From Flavobacterium gawalongense (GTDB lineage Bacteria; Bacteroidota; Bacteroidia; Flavobacteriales; Flavobacteriaceae), in NCBI RefSeq assembly GCF_007097265.1, contig NZ_VJZP01000023.1:1-64000 (forward strand): DNA of 64,000 nucleotides, in the 5' to 3' direction. The translations under genes and the position numbers were made by a program. The notes under the pieces were generated by a model. The model did not search any database, was not told the DNA's origin, and was given only the letters and a program-made list of their open reading frames with translations. This document shows, one piece after another, positions 8,227 through 16,579 of this stretch. The first letter of the stretch is position 1. Every line of letters begins with the position of its first letter.

Positions 8227-9282
8227 ATGAAGTTCAGTAAATTATTTTTAGTTGCGCTCAGCATCTCGTTTTTTGTTTCATGTTCGAATGATGATGATTC
8301 AAATGAGCCTATAGGAGCCTATACCCATGGTGTTCTGATTTTGAATGAAGGTGGCTCAGGTCAAGGCTCAGTTTCTTATATCGGTAATGATTTAAGTAGT
8401 TTTACGCAAGATGTGTATGGTACTGTAAACGGTTCAGATGTATTTGGAAAATATGCTCAATCAATTTTTTTTGATGGAGACAATGCTTATATCATAGCTG
8501 GTGGCTCTAATACTATAAATGTAGTAAACAGATATACTTTTAAATTAATTGCTAAAATAGATTCTGGGCTTAAAAACCCAAGATATGGTGTGGTAAAAGA
8601 AGGGAAAGCATATGTTACCAATGGAAACACCTATTCATATGCTAATCCGGCGAGTGGTGATACTGACGATTATATAGCAGTAATTAATTTAGCAACTAAT
8701 ACGGTTGATTCAAAAATTGAATTGAATGCAACAGCCAACCGAATTGTGCTTGAAAATGGCAAATTATATATTACAGAACCCTACAGTAATGATAAATTAT
8801 TGGTAGTAAATCCTAGTACAAACACTCTTGAAACTTCTGTGAATATTGGATCAAGCGCGGATACAATGGAAGCTAAAGATGGTGTTTTATATGTGTTAAG
8901 AAGCCCTTATGGAGGAAGAAGTGAAATTGTAAAAGTGAAATTATCCGACAAAACTATTAGCAAAGTTACTTTTCCTGAAGCATTAGATGGAGCTAGTAAC
9001 TTAGATATTTATGAAAATAGAATATTTTACACTGTAGAAACTGCTGTTTATGCTATGAATATTATTGCAAATGAGGCTTCAGTAACTTCAATTGTGAATT
9101 ACTCTTCTACTTCTGCGTATGGAAAAATGTACGGATTTGCAGTAAATGACAACCGTATTTTTATTGCTGACGGTGGCGATTTTACAGCAAACAGTAAAGC
9201 ATATATTTATTCTATAACAGGAACTTTACAAAAAGAACTAACTGTTGGTGTTGGTCCAAATGGCTTTTATTTTAATAATTAG
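8227..9282 (+). CDS. BtuG-like surface lipoprotein, YncE/DUF5074-type beta-propeller
   Basis: 351 residues. A lipobox ends in FFVSC followed by an acidic SNDDDSNEP stretch, which in Bacteroidota often marks export to the cell surface. The remainder is a series of about 45-residue repeats (INVVNRYTFKLIAKI, IAVINLATNTVDSKIEL, LLVVNPSTNTLETSVNI) typical of a seven-bladed propeller. Bacteroides BtuG has this architecture, binds corrinoids very tightly and caps BtuB. Co-transcription with btuB behind the riboswitch supports the same role here. The function is inferred from architecture and position. Confidence 0.75.
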   Translation: MKFSKLFLVALSISFFVSCSNDDDSNEPIGAYTHGVLILNEGGSGQGSVSYIGNDLSSFTQDVYGTVNGSDVFGKYAQSIFFDGDNAYIIAGGSNTINVVNRYTFKLIAKIDSGLKNPRYGVVKEGKAYVTNGNTYSYANPASGDTDDYIAVINLATNTVDSKIELNATANRIVLENGKLYITEPYSNDKLLVVNPSTNTLETSVNIGSSADTMEAKDGVLYVLRSPYGGRSEIVKVKLSDKTISKVTFPEALDGASNLDIYENRIFYTVETAVYAMNIIANEASVTSIVNYSSTSAYGKMYGFAVNDNRIFIADGGDFTANSKAYIYSITGTLQKELTVGVGPNGFYFNN

Positions 9283-9303
9283 TTTTATTTTTTTTTTGAA
9301 ATT

Positions 9304-9333
9304 AAAAAGGCTTTCATCACTGAAAGCCTTTTT
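9304..9333. terminator. Bidirectional terminator
   Basis: A 13-bp perfect stem (9304-9316 with 9321-9333) around the core AAGGCTTTCA/TGAAAGCCTT, with A- and T-rich flanks. It lies between the convergent lipoprotein and amidase genes and can serve both strands. Confidence 0.85.
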
Positions 9334-9347
9334 TATACCTGCTATTT

Positions 9348-9962
9348 CTATTTCATTTCCGAAATGAATTCCGAAATGGATTTAGCCATTCTATTTTGTT
9401 CTTTGTCATCAATCAAGTATTTTTTGTCATTTTCATTGGTTAAATAACCAAGTTCAATAATTACCGCAGGTACATCTGATTTTTTAAGAATATAAAAAGG
9501 ACCGGTTTTTACACCTAACATTTTTAAATTTGTATTCTCTGAAAATTTATCATTTAATTTTTCTGCAATTTCATTTGACTTTTCAAAAAATTCAGTCTCT
9601 TTTGCAACGTAAAATTCCAAGCCGGATGTTTTATTATTTAAGCTTGCATTTACATGTAGAGACAAAACTAAATCCGGTTTGATTCTATTGATGAAATCAG
9701 CTCTTTCTTCAAGGGATAGAAATTGATCATCCGATCTGGTAAGGTGAATCACAACATTGCTATTTAAAGACTTAATTTTGTTAGTGACTTGTTCTACAAT
9801 TTGCTTTTCACTAATGGAATTAGAGATGACTCCAAAATCATTTCCACCGTGACTTGCATCAATAACTATATTTATTTTTTTTGGTTCTAATGGTTTAGAG
9901 CTTATAAATGAAAAAGAGACAATTATAATTGCTACTAATAATACTTTTTTTAAGTTTTTCAT
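9348..9962 (-). CDS. N-acetylmuramoyl-L-alanine amidase (Amidase_3)
   Basis: 204 residues with an N-terminal hydrophobic signal. The zinc ligands and catalytic residue of the family are visible: IDASHGGND, the Glu in SEKQIVEQ, SLHVNAS, and VIIELGYLTN. It should cut the bond between muramic acid and the stem peptide in the periplasm, in cell separation or wall turnover. It is short, with no peptidoglycan-binding or regulatory domain. It appears to be transcribed alone. Confidence 0.9.
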   Translation of the reverse strand: MKNLKKVLLVAIIIVSFSFISSKPLEPKKINIVIDASHGGNDFGVISNSISEKQIVEQVTNKIKSLNSNVVIHLTRSDDQFLSLEERADFINRIKPDLVLSLHVNASLNNKTSGLEFYVAKETEFFEKSNEIAEKLNDKFSENTNLKMLGVKTGPFYILKKSDVPAVIIELGYLTNENDKKYLIDDKEQNRMAKSISEFISEMK

Positions 9963-10036
9963 TTAGATCTGTTTTAAGATGTTGAATACTAAATGTAAAC
10001 TTAAAAAAAATATTTTTAGTATGAGACTTTTTTAAA

Positions 10037-11506
10037 TTATTTCAATGTATTTCTAAAACCTTCGGGTAATTTGTCAATATGCATTTGATTTTGTCCATTC
10101 ATAGATTTTGAATCTGTAAAGTATTTAAAATCTTCTCCTTGACTTTGTTTTATCGTTCTGGCGGTTCCTCCTGTAATTTTGCTAATAGCCATATTTAATA
10201 AAGGCTCATTTTGGTCGCCAAGAACACCGTATGTATTTACGTGCTCAATTAATTGAAAAGTAGGTTCCAATCCACCTAAATAATCACCAAAACCAGCCGA
10301 ATTCACGGTGTTGGCGACAATAGGTTGCATAGCATAGCGATGATATGGATTTCTGTTGGCTGTTCCAAAACTAGGAGAATCGTATAAGGTTATAGAGGCC
10401 ACATTTTTCCCATAGGTTAGGTCACCTATCTGTACGACAGGCATATAGGGCTTCAGTCCATTTATAATTAGCTCACTCGCTGATGCGGTACCTTTTGAAG
10501 TCAAGATATAAATCTTGGTCATGTTGAGGCTGTTGATCGGTGTGGCTTCTATTTTATCGGGGAATGGGTAATTGGTGTTTTTGTCACTATTTTTTTCATT
10601 CCATTTTAGTTTAGCGAATACTTGTCCTGTCAATGAGCCAGTTATCATGCTTGCCAATCGGGTAGAAGTAAGAACCGAGCCTCCTCCATTATAACGTAAA
10701 TCAAGAACTAAGTCAGTTACTCCTTCTGATTTTAGGAAACCAAAGGCGTCATTCAATTGGTTGTCATAATTTGAATAAAAACCATTGTACATCAAATACC
10801 CTATTCTATGAGTCCCATTGATTATCACTTTATTTATAAAAATTGGATTTTCGTCTAAAATTGTTTTGGTCAATGCAAGGGATTTTCCGTTAGGGGTAAA
10901 TATTGGGGCATTATTTGAATCATAAGTAAGATTAGCAAAATTTAAGGTGTAACTTTCAGCTGCTCCATATAATAAGCTTTGGTAATTACTCACTGTAAGT
11001 TGCGTTCCATTTACACCATAAAAAACGTCTCCACGCTTAATGTCTTTTGGAAAGGCATCTGATTTTGGAAGAATATAGTGGACATAACCAAATATTTCAT
11101 TACTGTTGGCTGATTTACGCCTTAGCTCAAAATCAACTCCGTTATTTTTGGATGTTCCTTGTAGCTGCTGCTCTAATGTTAAGTAATCGTCCACAATCCA
11201 ACTGAATCTATCAACAGCATCTTTAGGATTAGGGAAAAGACTCGACGGTTTATAAAGTAAGCTTTGGAATAGCGTTTCTGGATTTGGATATCCTTTCAAA
11301 AAAGCATTTAATTCTGTTTGATTAAATCGGTCATCAGCTAAGTTGGGTACATCAGCTTGCCATAAATAATATTGATTTAATCCTTTCCAGATGAAATCCT
11401 GAATGTCTAAGTTTGCAGGTGCAGCTACATCGTCATTGTCTTGACAACTTTGGAAAGTGAAAACGGATAAAAGAAATAAAAGGGAAAGTAGGTATGCTTT
11501 TTTCAT
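10037..11506 (-). CDS. S41-family C-terminal-processing-like peptidase, lipoprotein
   Basis: 489 residues from the ATG at 11506; a TTG 15 bases earlier also opens the frame but is less likely. The lipobox ends in FTFQSC and is followed by an acidic QDNDD. A PDZ-like section follows (RGDVFYGVNGTQLTVSNY), then the S41 catalytic core: LDLRYNGGGSV, the serine in TSKGTASASELI, and the lysine in YGKNVASI. Likely an envelope protease. Its substrate is unknown and it has no obvious operon partner. Confidence 0.85.
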   Translation of the reverse strand: MKKAYLLSLLFLLSVFTFQSCQDNDDVAAPANLDIQDFIWKGLNQYYLWQADVPNLADDRFNQTELNAFLKGYPNPETLFQSLLYKPSSLFPNPKDAVDRFSWIVDDYLTLEQQLQGTSKNNGVDFELRRKSANSNEIFGYVHYILPKSDAFPKDIKRGDVFYGVNGTQLTVSNYQSLLYGAAESYTLNFANLTYDSNNAPIFTPNGKSLALTKTILDENPIFINKVIINGTHRIGYLMYNGFYSNYDNQLNDAFGFLKSEGVTDLVLDLRYNGGGSVLTSTRLASMITGSLTGQVFAKLKWNEKNSDKNTNYPFPDKIEATPINSLNMTKIYILTSKGTASASELIINGLKPYMPVVQIGDLTYGKNVASITLYDSPSFGTANRNPYHRYAMQPIVANTVNSAGFGDYLGGLEPTFQLIEHVNTYGVLGDQNEPLLNMAISKITGGTARTIKQSQGEDFKYFTDSKSMNGQNQMHIDKLPEGFRNTLK

Positions 11507-11632
11507 GTTTTGGGGGTTCAATATCTTTTATAAACGTAAAAATACTAACTTTAGTTTTTATTTTATTGTTTTTTTGTAACAAAAAGAATCATGAATCGTC
11601 TTGATTGTATAACCGCTTAATAAATACTCTTT

Positions 11633-12217
11633 ATGAACTAAAATGAGTTTGTACAGCTGATAGCGCCATTCAAGGACAAAGTCTTTCGGCTGGCTAAGCG
11701 ACTGCTCATAAGTACTGAAGAGGCGGAAGATGCGACTCAGGAAGTTTTGGTAAAATTATGGGATAAAAATAAAAGTTTGAATGGCTTCAATAGTATAGAA
11801 GCTTTTGCAATGACAATGACAAAAAATTATTTTTCTTCGCTGGATGTTGCGCAGCATTTAGAACAATACAAGCCTGTGGTTGGTTATTTTCCGCTCGCAA
11901 AGGAGCAAATGTTGAAGCAAGAAATACCACTACTCCCGATCCCGAAGTTTCGGGACGGGGATAAGAAACGTTATGTAGTGTGGTTATCTATTGCGGCTTC
12001 GGTAGTTGTTTTGCTGGGAATTGGGACGTATGTATTTTATATTTATGATAATGCAAATGAGAAACAGGATTTAGGAACTTATGATGATCCCGAAGTTGCT
12101 CTTAGAGAAACTCAAAAAGCATTAGCATTATTATCGAATCATGTAAACGTTGGCATAGAAAGTGTATATTACATTCAAGAATACCAAGATTCAAAAGAAT
12201 TAATTTTTAAACAATAA
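11633..12217 (+). pseudogene. Broken fusion of an ECF sigma-factor N-terminus and a membrane anti-sigma-like protein
   Basis: One frame runs from ATG 11633 to the stop at 12217, interrupted by TAA at 11639-11641 (third codon). The first part reads NEFVQLIAPFKDKVFRLAKR and EEAEDATQEVLVKLW, which is sigma-70 region 2. After TMTKNYFSSLDVAQH it becomes the second half of a single-TM protein (VVWLSIAASVVVLLGIGTYV) that ends VALRETQKALALL. The rest of the sigma factor (region 4) and the start of the second protein are gone. An internal deletion joined the two genes at a shared Asn-Tyr, and a nonsense change removed the original start. The DUF4252 genes that follow look intact. Confidence 0.75.
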
Positions 12218-12230
12218 TAAATATAAAAAA

Positions 12231-12758
12231 ATGAAGAAGTTTTTAATAACAGTAGTAGCAGTATTAGTTTCAAGTCCATTTTTCGCTCAGGCGGCCTTCG
12301 ATAAATTCGACGGACAAGATGGTGTTACTTCGATCGTTGTCAACAAAAAAATGTTTGACTTAATGAGTAAGGTAAAAGTGGATACCTCCGATAAAGAAAC
12401 GCAACAATACCTTAATTTGATAAAAAAATTAGACAACTTAAAAGTCTTTACTACAAAAAGTGCCAGAGTGGAAGGCGAAATGAAAGTTGCTGCGGATAAG
12501 TACATAAAATCAGCGGGTCTTGAAGAATTGATGCGTGTAAATGACAGCGGAAAAAACATCAAAATTCTGGTAAAATCAGGGGCGAAAGATTCTCAAATAA
12601 GAGAGTTGCTGATGTTTATTGAAGGAGCAAAAAATGATGACACGGTTTTAATGTCGTTAACAGGTGATTTCGACTTGAGTGAGATTTCTATTCTTACGGA
12701 CAAAATGCGAATTCCTGGTGGTGACGATTTGAAGAAAGCAACAAAAGGTAAAAAGTAA
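12231..12758 (+). CDS. DUF4252 domain protein
   Basis: 175 residues with a signal peptide ending near FFAQA. The body (FDGQDGVTSIVVNKKMFDLM and VLMSLTGDFDLSEIS near the end) is the DUF4252 pattern of secreted Bacteroidota proteins. No catalytic motif is visible. It follows the sigma/anti-sigma relic by 13 bases and precedes a second DUF4252 gene by one base. In related genomes this gene order suggests a sigma-factor-controlled envelope operon. With the sigma gene broken, expression here must depend on something else. Confidence 0.85.
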   Translation: MKKFLITVVAVLVSSPFFAQAAFDKFDGQDGVTSIVVNKKMFDLMSKVKVDTSDKETQQYLNLIKKLDNLKVFTTKSARVEGEMKVAADKYIKSAGLEELMRVNDSGKNIKILVKSGAKDSQIRELLMFIEGAKNDDTVLMSLTGDFDLSEISILTDKMRIPGGDDLKKATKGKK

Positions 12759-12759
12759 A

Positions 12760-13293
12760 ATGAAATCTGTTTATAACATTGCGCTGCTCTTTAGTTTGTT
12801 TTTGTTCAGTTGTAATTCGGAACCCACATTGCAGAAATACTTTGTGGAAAACACTGAAAACAAGAACTTCATTGCACTGGATGTTTCTCCAGGTATATTG
12901 AATGTGGATAAAACAAAATTGTCATTGGAACAAAAAATAGCGTTGCAGTCTTTTAATAAGATGAATGTTCTGGCTTTTAAACTCAATGATGCAAACAAGG
13001 CGCAGTTTGAAGTGGAACGTGCTAAAGTTAATTTGATTTTAAAGGATAAAAAGTACCAACAGCTTATGAAGTTTAGTTCTGGAAAAGAAGGTGCTTCGGT
13101 AAGTTACGTAGGTTCAGATGAGCATATTGAGGAGTTTGTGCTTTTCGCCAATAGAAAAGAAAATGGCTTTGCTGTTGTTCGAATTTTGGGCAAGGATATG
13201 AATCCTACTAATATTGTGACTATGATGAGCGTTTTACAGCAATCTAATATTGATTTAGAGCAGTTGAAGCCTTTGCAGCAGTTAATGAAATAA
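12760..13293 (+). CDS. DUF4252 domain lipoprotein
   Basis: 177 residues. The lipobox is SLFLFSC. The mature part has the same DUF4252 layout as its upstream neighbour (NFIALDVSPGIL, YVGSDEHIEEFVLFANR, NIVTMMSVLQQSNIDL). It starts one base after the previous stop, so the two are translationally linked paralogs. Function unknown. A hairpin terminator closes the unit. Confidence 0.82.
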   Translation: MKSVYNIALLFSLFLFSCNSEPTLQKYFVENTENKNFIALDVSPGILNVDKTKLSLEQKIALQSFNKMNVLAFKLNDANKAQFEVERAKVNLILKDKKYQQLMKFSSGKEGASVSYVGSDEHIEEFVLFANRKENGFAVVRILGKDMNPTNIVTMMSVLQQSNIDLEQLKPLQQLMK

Positions 13294-13309
13294 GTGTTGT
13301 ATTAAATAG

Positions 13310-13345
13310 AAAACCCTAATCACTTAAATAAGTAGTTAGGGTTTT
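13310..13345 (+). terminator. Rho-independent terminator of the DUF4252 operon
   Basis: A 10-bp stem AAAACCCTAA (13310-13319) / TTAGGGTTTT (13336-13345), followed by more T. It lies 16 bases after the last stop of the operon. Confidence 0.8.
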
Positions 13346-13361
13346 TATTTTGTTTTAAAAG

Positions 13362-13444
13362 TGACCACGGTGGGATTTGAACCCACACGCCCTTGCGAGC
13401 ACCAGCCCCTCAAGCTGGCAAGTCTACCGTTTCTCCACGTGGCC
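13362..13444 (-). tRNA. tRNA-Leu (anticodon GAG)
   Basis: On the minus strand the acceptor stem GGCCACG/CGTGGTC closes a tRNA with a long variable arm (GTGCTCGCAAGGGCGT region). The anticodon stem CCAGC/GCTGG holds loop TTGAGGG, and the T arm is GTGGGTTCAAATCCCAC. The long variable arm and the GAG anticodon identify leucine. CCA is not encoded. First seen from the right, it is the last of a three-tRNA transcript. Confidence 0.93.
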
Positions 13445-13486
13445 TTAAAAAAGAAAAGGTCAAGTAATAAATTACTCGACCTTTAG

Positions 13487-13559
13487 TGACCCGACTGGGG
13501 CTCGAACCCAGGACCCCATCATTAAAAGTGATGTGCTCTACCAACTGAGCTATCGAGTC
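13487..13559 (-). tRNA. tRNA-Lys (anticodon TTT), copy 1
   Basis: 73 nt with acceptor stem GACTCGA/TCGGGTC, D arm GCTCAGTTGGTAGAGC, anticodon stem CATCA/TGATG around loop CTTTTAA, and T arm CTGGGTTCGAGCCCCAG. CCA is not encoded. Its sequence is identical to the copy at 13598-13670. Confidence 0.95.
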
Positions 13560-13597
13560 AATGCTTCAAGGGAATTATGTGTTGATCACTAAAATTG

Positions 13598-13670
13598 TGA
13601 CCCGACTGGGGCTCGAACCCAGGACCCCATCATTAAAAGTGATGTGCTCTACCAACTGAGCTATCGAGTC
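13598..13670 (-). tRNA. tRNA-Lys (anticodon TTT), copy 2
   Basis: 73 nt, base-for-base the same as the other tRNA-Lys 38 bases downstream. It is the first tRNA of the leftward transcript. Confidence 0.95.
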
Positions 13671-13694
13671 ATATTCTTTCCTTGAATGCGGGTG

Positions 13695-13726
13695 CAAATA
13701 TAAGGACTTATTTTGGAGTTTTCCAA
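13695..13726 (-). promoter_or_regulatory. Promoter of the tRNA cluster
   Basis: On the minus strand TTG (13726-13724) is followed after 21 bases by TATATTTG (13702-13695). This is a near-perfect flavobacterial promoter, about 25 bases before the first tRNA. Confidence 0.8.
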
Positions 13727-13797
13727 GCAATTTTATTATAAATTTGTCTTTTTTTAACAAAATCACTCAACACCTTAATTTGTAAGGTTTTATTCAG

Positions 13798-14316
13798 ATG
13801 AAAAAAATTATATTATTAGGTTATATGGGTTGTGGGAAGTCCACAATTGCTAATAAACTGTCAAAAATTATCGAAATCCCTTTTGTAGATTTAGATAAAA
13901 AGATCGAAGAGAAAACAAATTCATCCATAAATGCTATTTTTGAAAAGCATGGGGAAATTTATTTTAGAAAGTTAGAACGTGAAGTTTTTATCGAATTATT
14001 GAATTCGCCCGACAACTTAATTATAGGTTTAGGCGGAGGAACCCCTTGTTATGCAAATAATCAGGAGTTGCTGAAAGGGGATAATGTGGTGTCTGTTTAT
14101 CTCAAAGCTTCCATAGAGACATTGTTCAATAGATTGGCTCATAATAAGAGCAAACGTCCTCTTATAGCCGATAAAAGTGACGACGAGATGAAAGAGTTCA
14201 TTGCAAAACATCTCTTCGACAGAAGTTTTTATTACAATCAAGCGCAACATAAGGTGATTGTTGATGATAAGACAATCGAACAGACGGTTATGGATATTGT
14301 TGGAATTTTAGCTTAA
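13798..14316 (+). CDS. aroK: Shikimate kinase
   Basis: 172 residues. The P-loop GYMGCGKSTIANKL is at the N-terminus, followed by FVDLDKKIEE (magnesium/shikimate site), FRKLEREVF and GLGGGTPCY (shikimate binding). It phosphorylates shikimate in the aromatic amino acid pathway. The last bases overlap the end of the convergent phosphoribosyltransferase gene by nine bases. No other aro genes are nearby. Confidence 0.95.
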   Translation: MKKIILLGYMGCGKSTIANKLSKIIEIPFVDLDKKIEEKTNSSINAIFEKHGEIYFRKLEREVFIELLNSPDNLIIGLGGGTPCYANNQELLKGDNVVSVYLKASIETLFNRLAHNKSKRPLIADKSDDEMKEFIAKHLFDRSFYYNQAQHKVIVDDKTIEQTVMDIVGILA

Positions 14317-14808
14317 ATAGGCATAATTGTCCCCGTTCTCATCAAAAACAATCTGTACATGTTCTAGTAGTGAAGTAGAAAGCGATATGCCTTTAAAATC
14401 TGCTTTAACTGGATATTTTTTATGATTTCTATCTACTAGAACAGCAGTTTTGAATTTTTTCAAAGGAACATCGATAAAATGTCTCACTGCATAGATTAGT
14501 GTGGTGCCTGAATTTAATACATCATCAACAAGAACCAATCCTTTGTTTGCGTATTGTTCTTTTGATAAGGAAGTGTGAATTGGCAATTGAGGATTTTGTT
14601 TGTTGATTTGAACTTCGCAAAGCGAAACTTTAAGAGGCGAAATGGTTTCAAGGACTTGTGCTATTTTTTTAGCAAAAGTAAAACCGTTAGTCGCAATTCC
14701 GGCAATGACAATTTCTTCTTCATCTACAAAGGTTTCATAGATTTGGTAAGCGATTCTTTTTATTTTATGCTCAATTTCCTGATTTGTTAAGATGATATTT
14801 TTGCTCAT
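14308..14808 (-). CDS. Phosphoribosyltransferase-family protein (PyrR-like)
   Basis: 166 residues with the PRPP-binding motif GLVLVDDVLNSGTTL and the type I phosphoribosyltransferase fold around it. An early segment (IVIAGIATNGFTFAKKIAQVL) is like the PyrR/Hpt group. It could be a uracil/hypoxanthine-type phosphoribosyltransferase or a regulator, and the acceptor base cannot be read from sequence. It overlaps the 3' end of aroK tail to tail. Confidence 0.85.
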   Translation of the reverse strand: MSKNIILTNQEIEHKIKRIAYQIYETFVDEEEIVIAGIATNGFTFAKKIAQVLETISPLKVSLCEVQINKQNPQLPIHTSLSKEQYANKGLVLVDDVLNSGTTLIYAVRHFIDVPLKKFKTAVLVDRNHKKYPVKADFKGISLSTSLLEHVQIVFDENGDNYAYLS

Positions 14809-14879
14809 TGGGTTGCTTTTTAGAAAAAAATAAATTTGTTCTTTTTACTTGGTTTTGTAATTTTTAATTTTTCCTTCAT

Positions 14880-14942
14880 TTTGTCATTCAGACGAATGAG
14901 GAATGGCTGTATATGGGTTTTCTCCTTCGTCGAAATGACAAA
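14880..14942. repeat. Intergenic palindromic element
   Basis: Nine-base terminal arms TTTGTCATT (14880-14888) and AATGACAAA (14934-14942) enclose further complementary pieces (ACGAA and TTCGT). The element fills most of the gap between the phosphoribosyltransferase and the Hsp15-like gene. It resembles short non-autonomous palindromes that recur in flavobacterial intergenic DNA. Confidence 0.5.
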
Positions 14943-14972
14943 TTTGCGGGATTTGTCTCGTAGCGTAAATAA

Positions 14973-15362
14973 CTATTCGTTTTCTATATCCTCATCTTTC
15001 TCATTTCCAAACTCATCAATGTCTCTTCGATCTTTTTTGGTTGGTCTTCCCGTTCCGTTTTTTCGATAATGCTCTTTCGATAACTTCAAAAGTTCTAAAT
15101 GCTGATAGGCTTCGGCAGGGGTATCGTTTCTTCTATAGATATCTACCAATTTCGCCCCAACACGATTTTCAGGAATGTCCAGAACGGTGATGATTTGGGT
15201 GATTTGGTCTTTACGGAACGTGATTTTGTCAGTAGGGAAAACCTCCTTTGATGGCTTGGCAACAAGGCCGTTTACTGTCACGTGATTCTTTTTACAGGCT
15301 TCGGTAACCATATTTCGGGTTTTATAATACCGCATGCACCATAAATATTTATCTATTCTCAT
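14973..15362 (-). CDS. S4-domain RNA-binding protein (Hsp15/HslR-like)
   Basis: 129 residues from the ATG at 15362 (MRIDKYLWCMRYYKTR), which is the canonical family start. The longer frame upstream overlaps the divergent lipoprotein's promoter region and looks non-coding. Residues 1-60 form the S4 RNA-binding fold; the C-terminus is a charged tail rich in Lys, then Asp/Glu. Family members bind nascent-chain-blocked 50S ribosomal subunits. No operon partner. Confidence 0.88.
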   Translation of the reverse strand: MRIDKYLWCMRYYKTRNMVTEACKKNHVTVNGLVAKPSKEVFPTDKITFRKDQITQIITVLDIPENRVGAKLVDIYRRNDTPAEAYQHLELLKLSKEHYRKNGTGRPTKKDRRDIDEFGNEKDEDIENE

Positions 15363-15441
15363 AAATTTTCTAAAATCGGAGTTAAATAGTTTACAAAAAT
15401 CAATCAATATTGTATCTTGCGCACTTAAAAATTTAGCTATA

Positions 15442-16449
15442 ATGAACAAATTTAAGTATTATTTTATTCTATTAATTACAACCCTCTCTTTATTTTCATG
15501 TTCGAAGAATGATACCGCTACAGTTGAGCCACTTAGAGATTATGCAGTACAATATGCCACTGATAATACTGACATTGAAGAATATTTAAAAACCTATTAT
15601 ATAACTGTTGTTGATCACCCAAGTTTTGCAGATGATCAAGATGTTACCTTTACAAAGATTCCAACTGGAGGAACTCAAGCTTCTGTATGGTCTTATAAGG
15701 ATAATGCAAGTTATCCTAAACTTTTGAGTAGAGAAGTAAGTCAAAACGATATTACTTATAAAGTATATTATTTAGTATTGCGTGAAGGAGTGGGGGAATT
15801 TCCTTGTAATTCAGATGGTTTATTGATTTCTTATAAAGGAGATTATTTGTATCGTCAAACAGTTTCTGAAGTAACGACGCTTTCAACAACTTTTTTTCAG
15901 GAAATTAAGTTTCCTCAACAAATGACAGATTTATCAGGAATTGACTTAATGGCATCAGGGCAAGATATTATAAAAGGATGGAAAGAGATTTTGCCGCAAT
16001 TTAAAACGGGTACTTATACGTCAAATATTGACGGTACGATTTCTTACAATGACTTTGGTGCAGGTGTTATGTTTATACCGTCAGGATTAGGCTATTATTC
16101 TTCAGGAAGTGGTGGTATTCCAGCCTATGCTCCTCTGATTTTTAGTTTCAAGTTATATGAAATTAAAAGATTAGATCACGACAATGACGGGATTTCTGAT
16201 CATTTAGAAGATTTAGACGGAGATCGATATATGCCATATGTAAGAGAATTGATAAAAGGGGGGGCTGTTAAAGATGACACAGATAGAGATGGTATTCCCA
16301 ATTTTTATGATGTAGATGATGATGGTGACAACTATACCACTAAACTAGAAATTAAAAATCCGGCTACCGGATTGCCTTATCTATTTGCAGATATTCCAAG
16401 TTGTACTTCGGGGAAGAAAAATTATTTAGATGCAACTTGTCATCCATAA
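15442..16449 (+). CDS. FKBP-type peptidyl-prolyl isomerase-like lipoprotein with calcium-type Asp repeats
   Basis: 335 residues from the ATG at 15442; the lipobox is LSLFSC. Residues about 110-245 follow the FKBP pattern: LISYKGDYLYRQ, ASGQDIIKGWKEILPQFKTG, MFIPSGLGYYSSGSGGIPAY and APLIFSFKLYEI. The C-terminus carries thrombospondin type 3-like Asp-rich motifs (DHDNDGISDHLEDLDGDRY, DTDRDGIPNFYDVDDDGD) expected to bind calcium. Likely an envelope folding helper or, if the active site has decayed, a binding protein. The FKBP assignment is by pattern; activity is uncertain. Confidence 0.75.
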   Translation: MNKFKYYFILLITTLSLFSCSKNDTATVEPLRDYAVQYATDNTDIEEYLKTYYITVVDHPSFADDQDVTFTKIPTGGTQASVWSYKDNASYPKLLSREVSQNDITYKVYYLVLREGVGEFPCNSDGLLISYKGDYLYRQTVSEVTTLSTTFFQEIKFPQQMTDLSGIDLMASGQDIIKGWKEILPQFKTGTYTSNIDGTISYNDFGAGVMFIPSGLGYYSSGSGGIPAYAPLIFSFKLYEIKRLDHDNDGISDHLEDLDGDRYMPYVRELIKGGAVKDDTDRDGIPNFYDVDDDGDNYTTKLEIKNPATGLPYLFADIPSCTSGKKNYLDATCHP

Positions 16450-16472
16450 AATTATAAAATGTCTAACATTCT

Positions 16473-16504
16473 AAAATAAGTTGACATAAAAATCAACTTA
16501 TTTT
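16473..16504. terminator. Hairpin after the FKBP-like gene
   Basis: A 12-bp stem AAAATAAGTTGA (16473-16484) / TCAACTTATTTT (16493-16504) with an 8-base loop, ending in T. A first of two stacked hairpins in the convergent gap. Confidence 0.65.
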
Positions 16505-16521
16505 AAGATAAGGCATAAAGC

Positions 16522-16560
16522 AAAAAATCCCGTTACAAAATTATTGTAACGGGATTTTTT
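16522..16560. terminator. Strong bidirectional terminator
   Basis: A 17-bp perfect stem (16522-16538 with 16544-16560; core ATCCCGTTACAA/TTGTAACGGGAT, 5-base loop) bounded by A6 and T6. It separates the rightward FKBP-like gene from the leftward transketolase genes. Confidence 0.88.
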
Positions 16561-16579
16561 ATATCCGGAAATGAATTAA

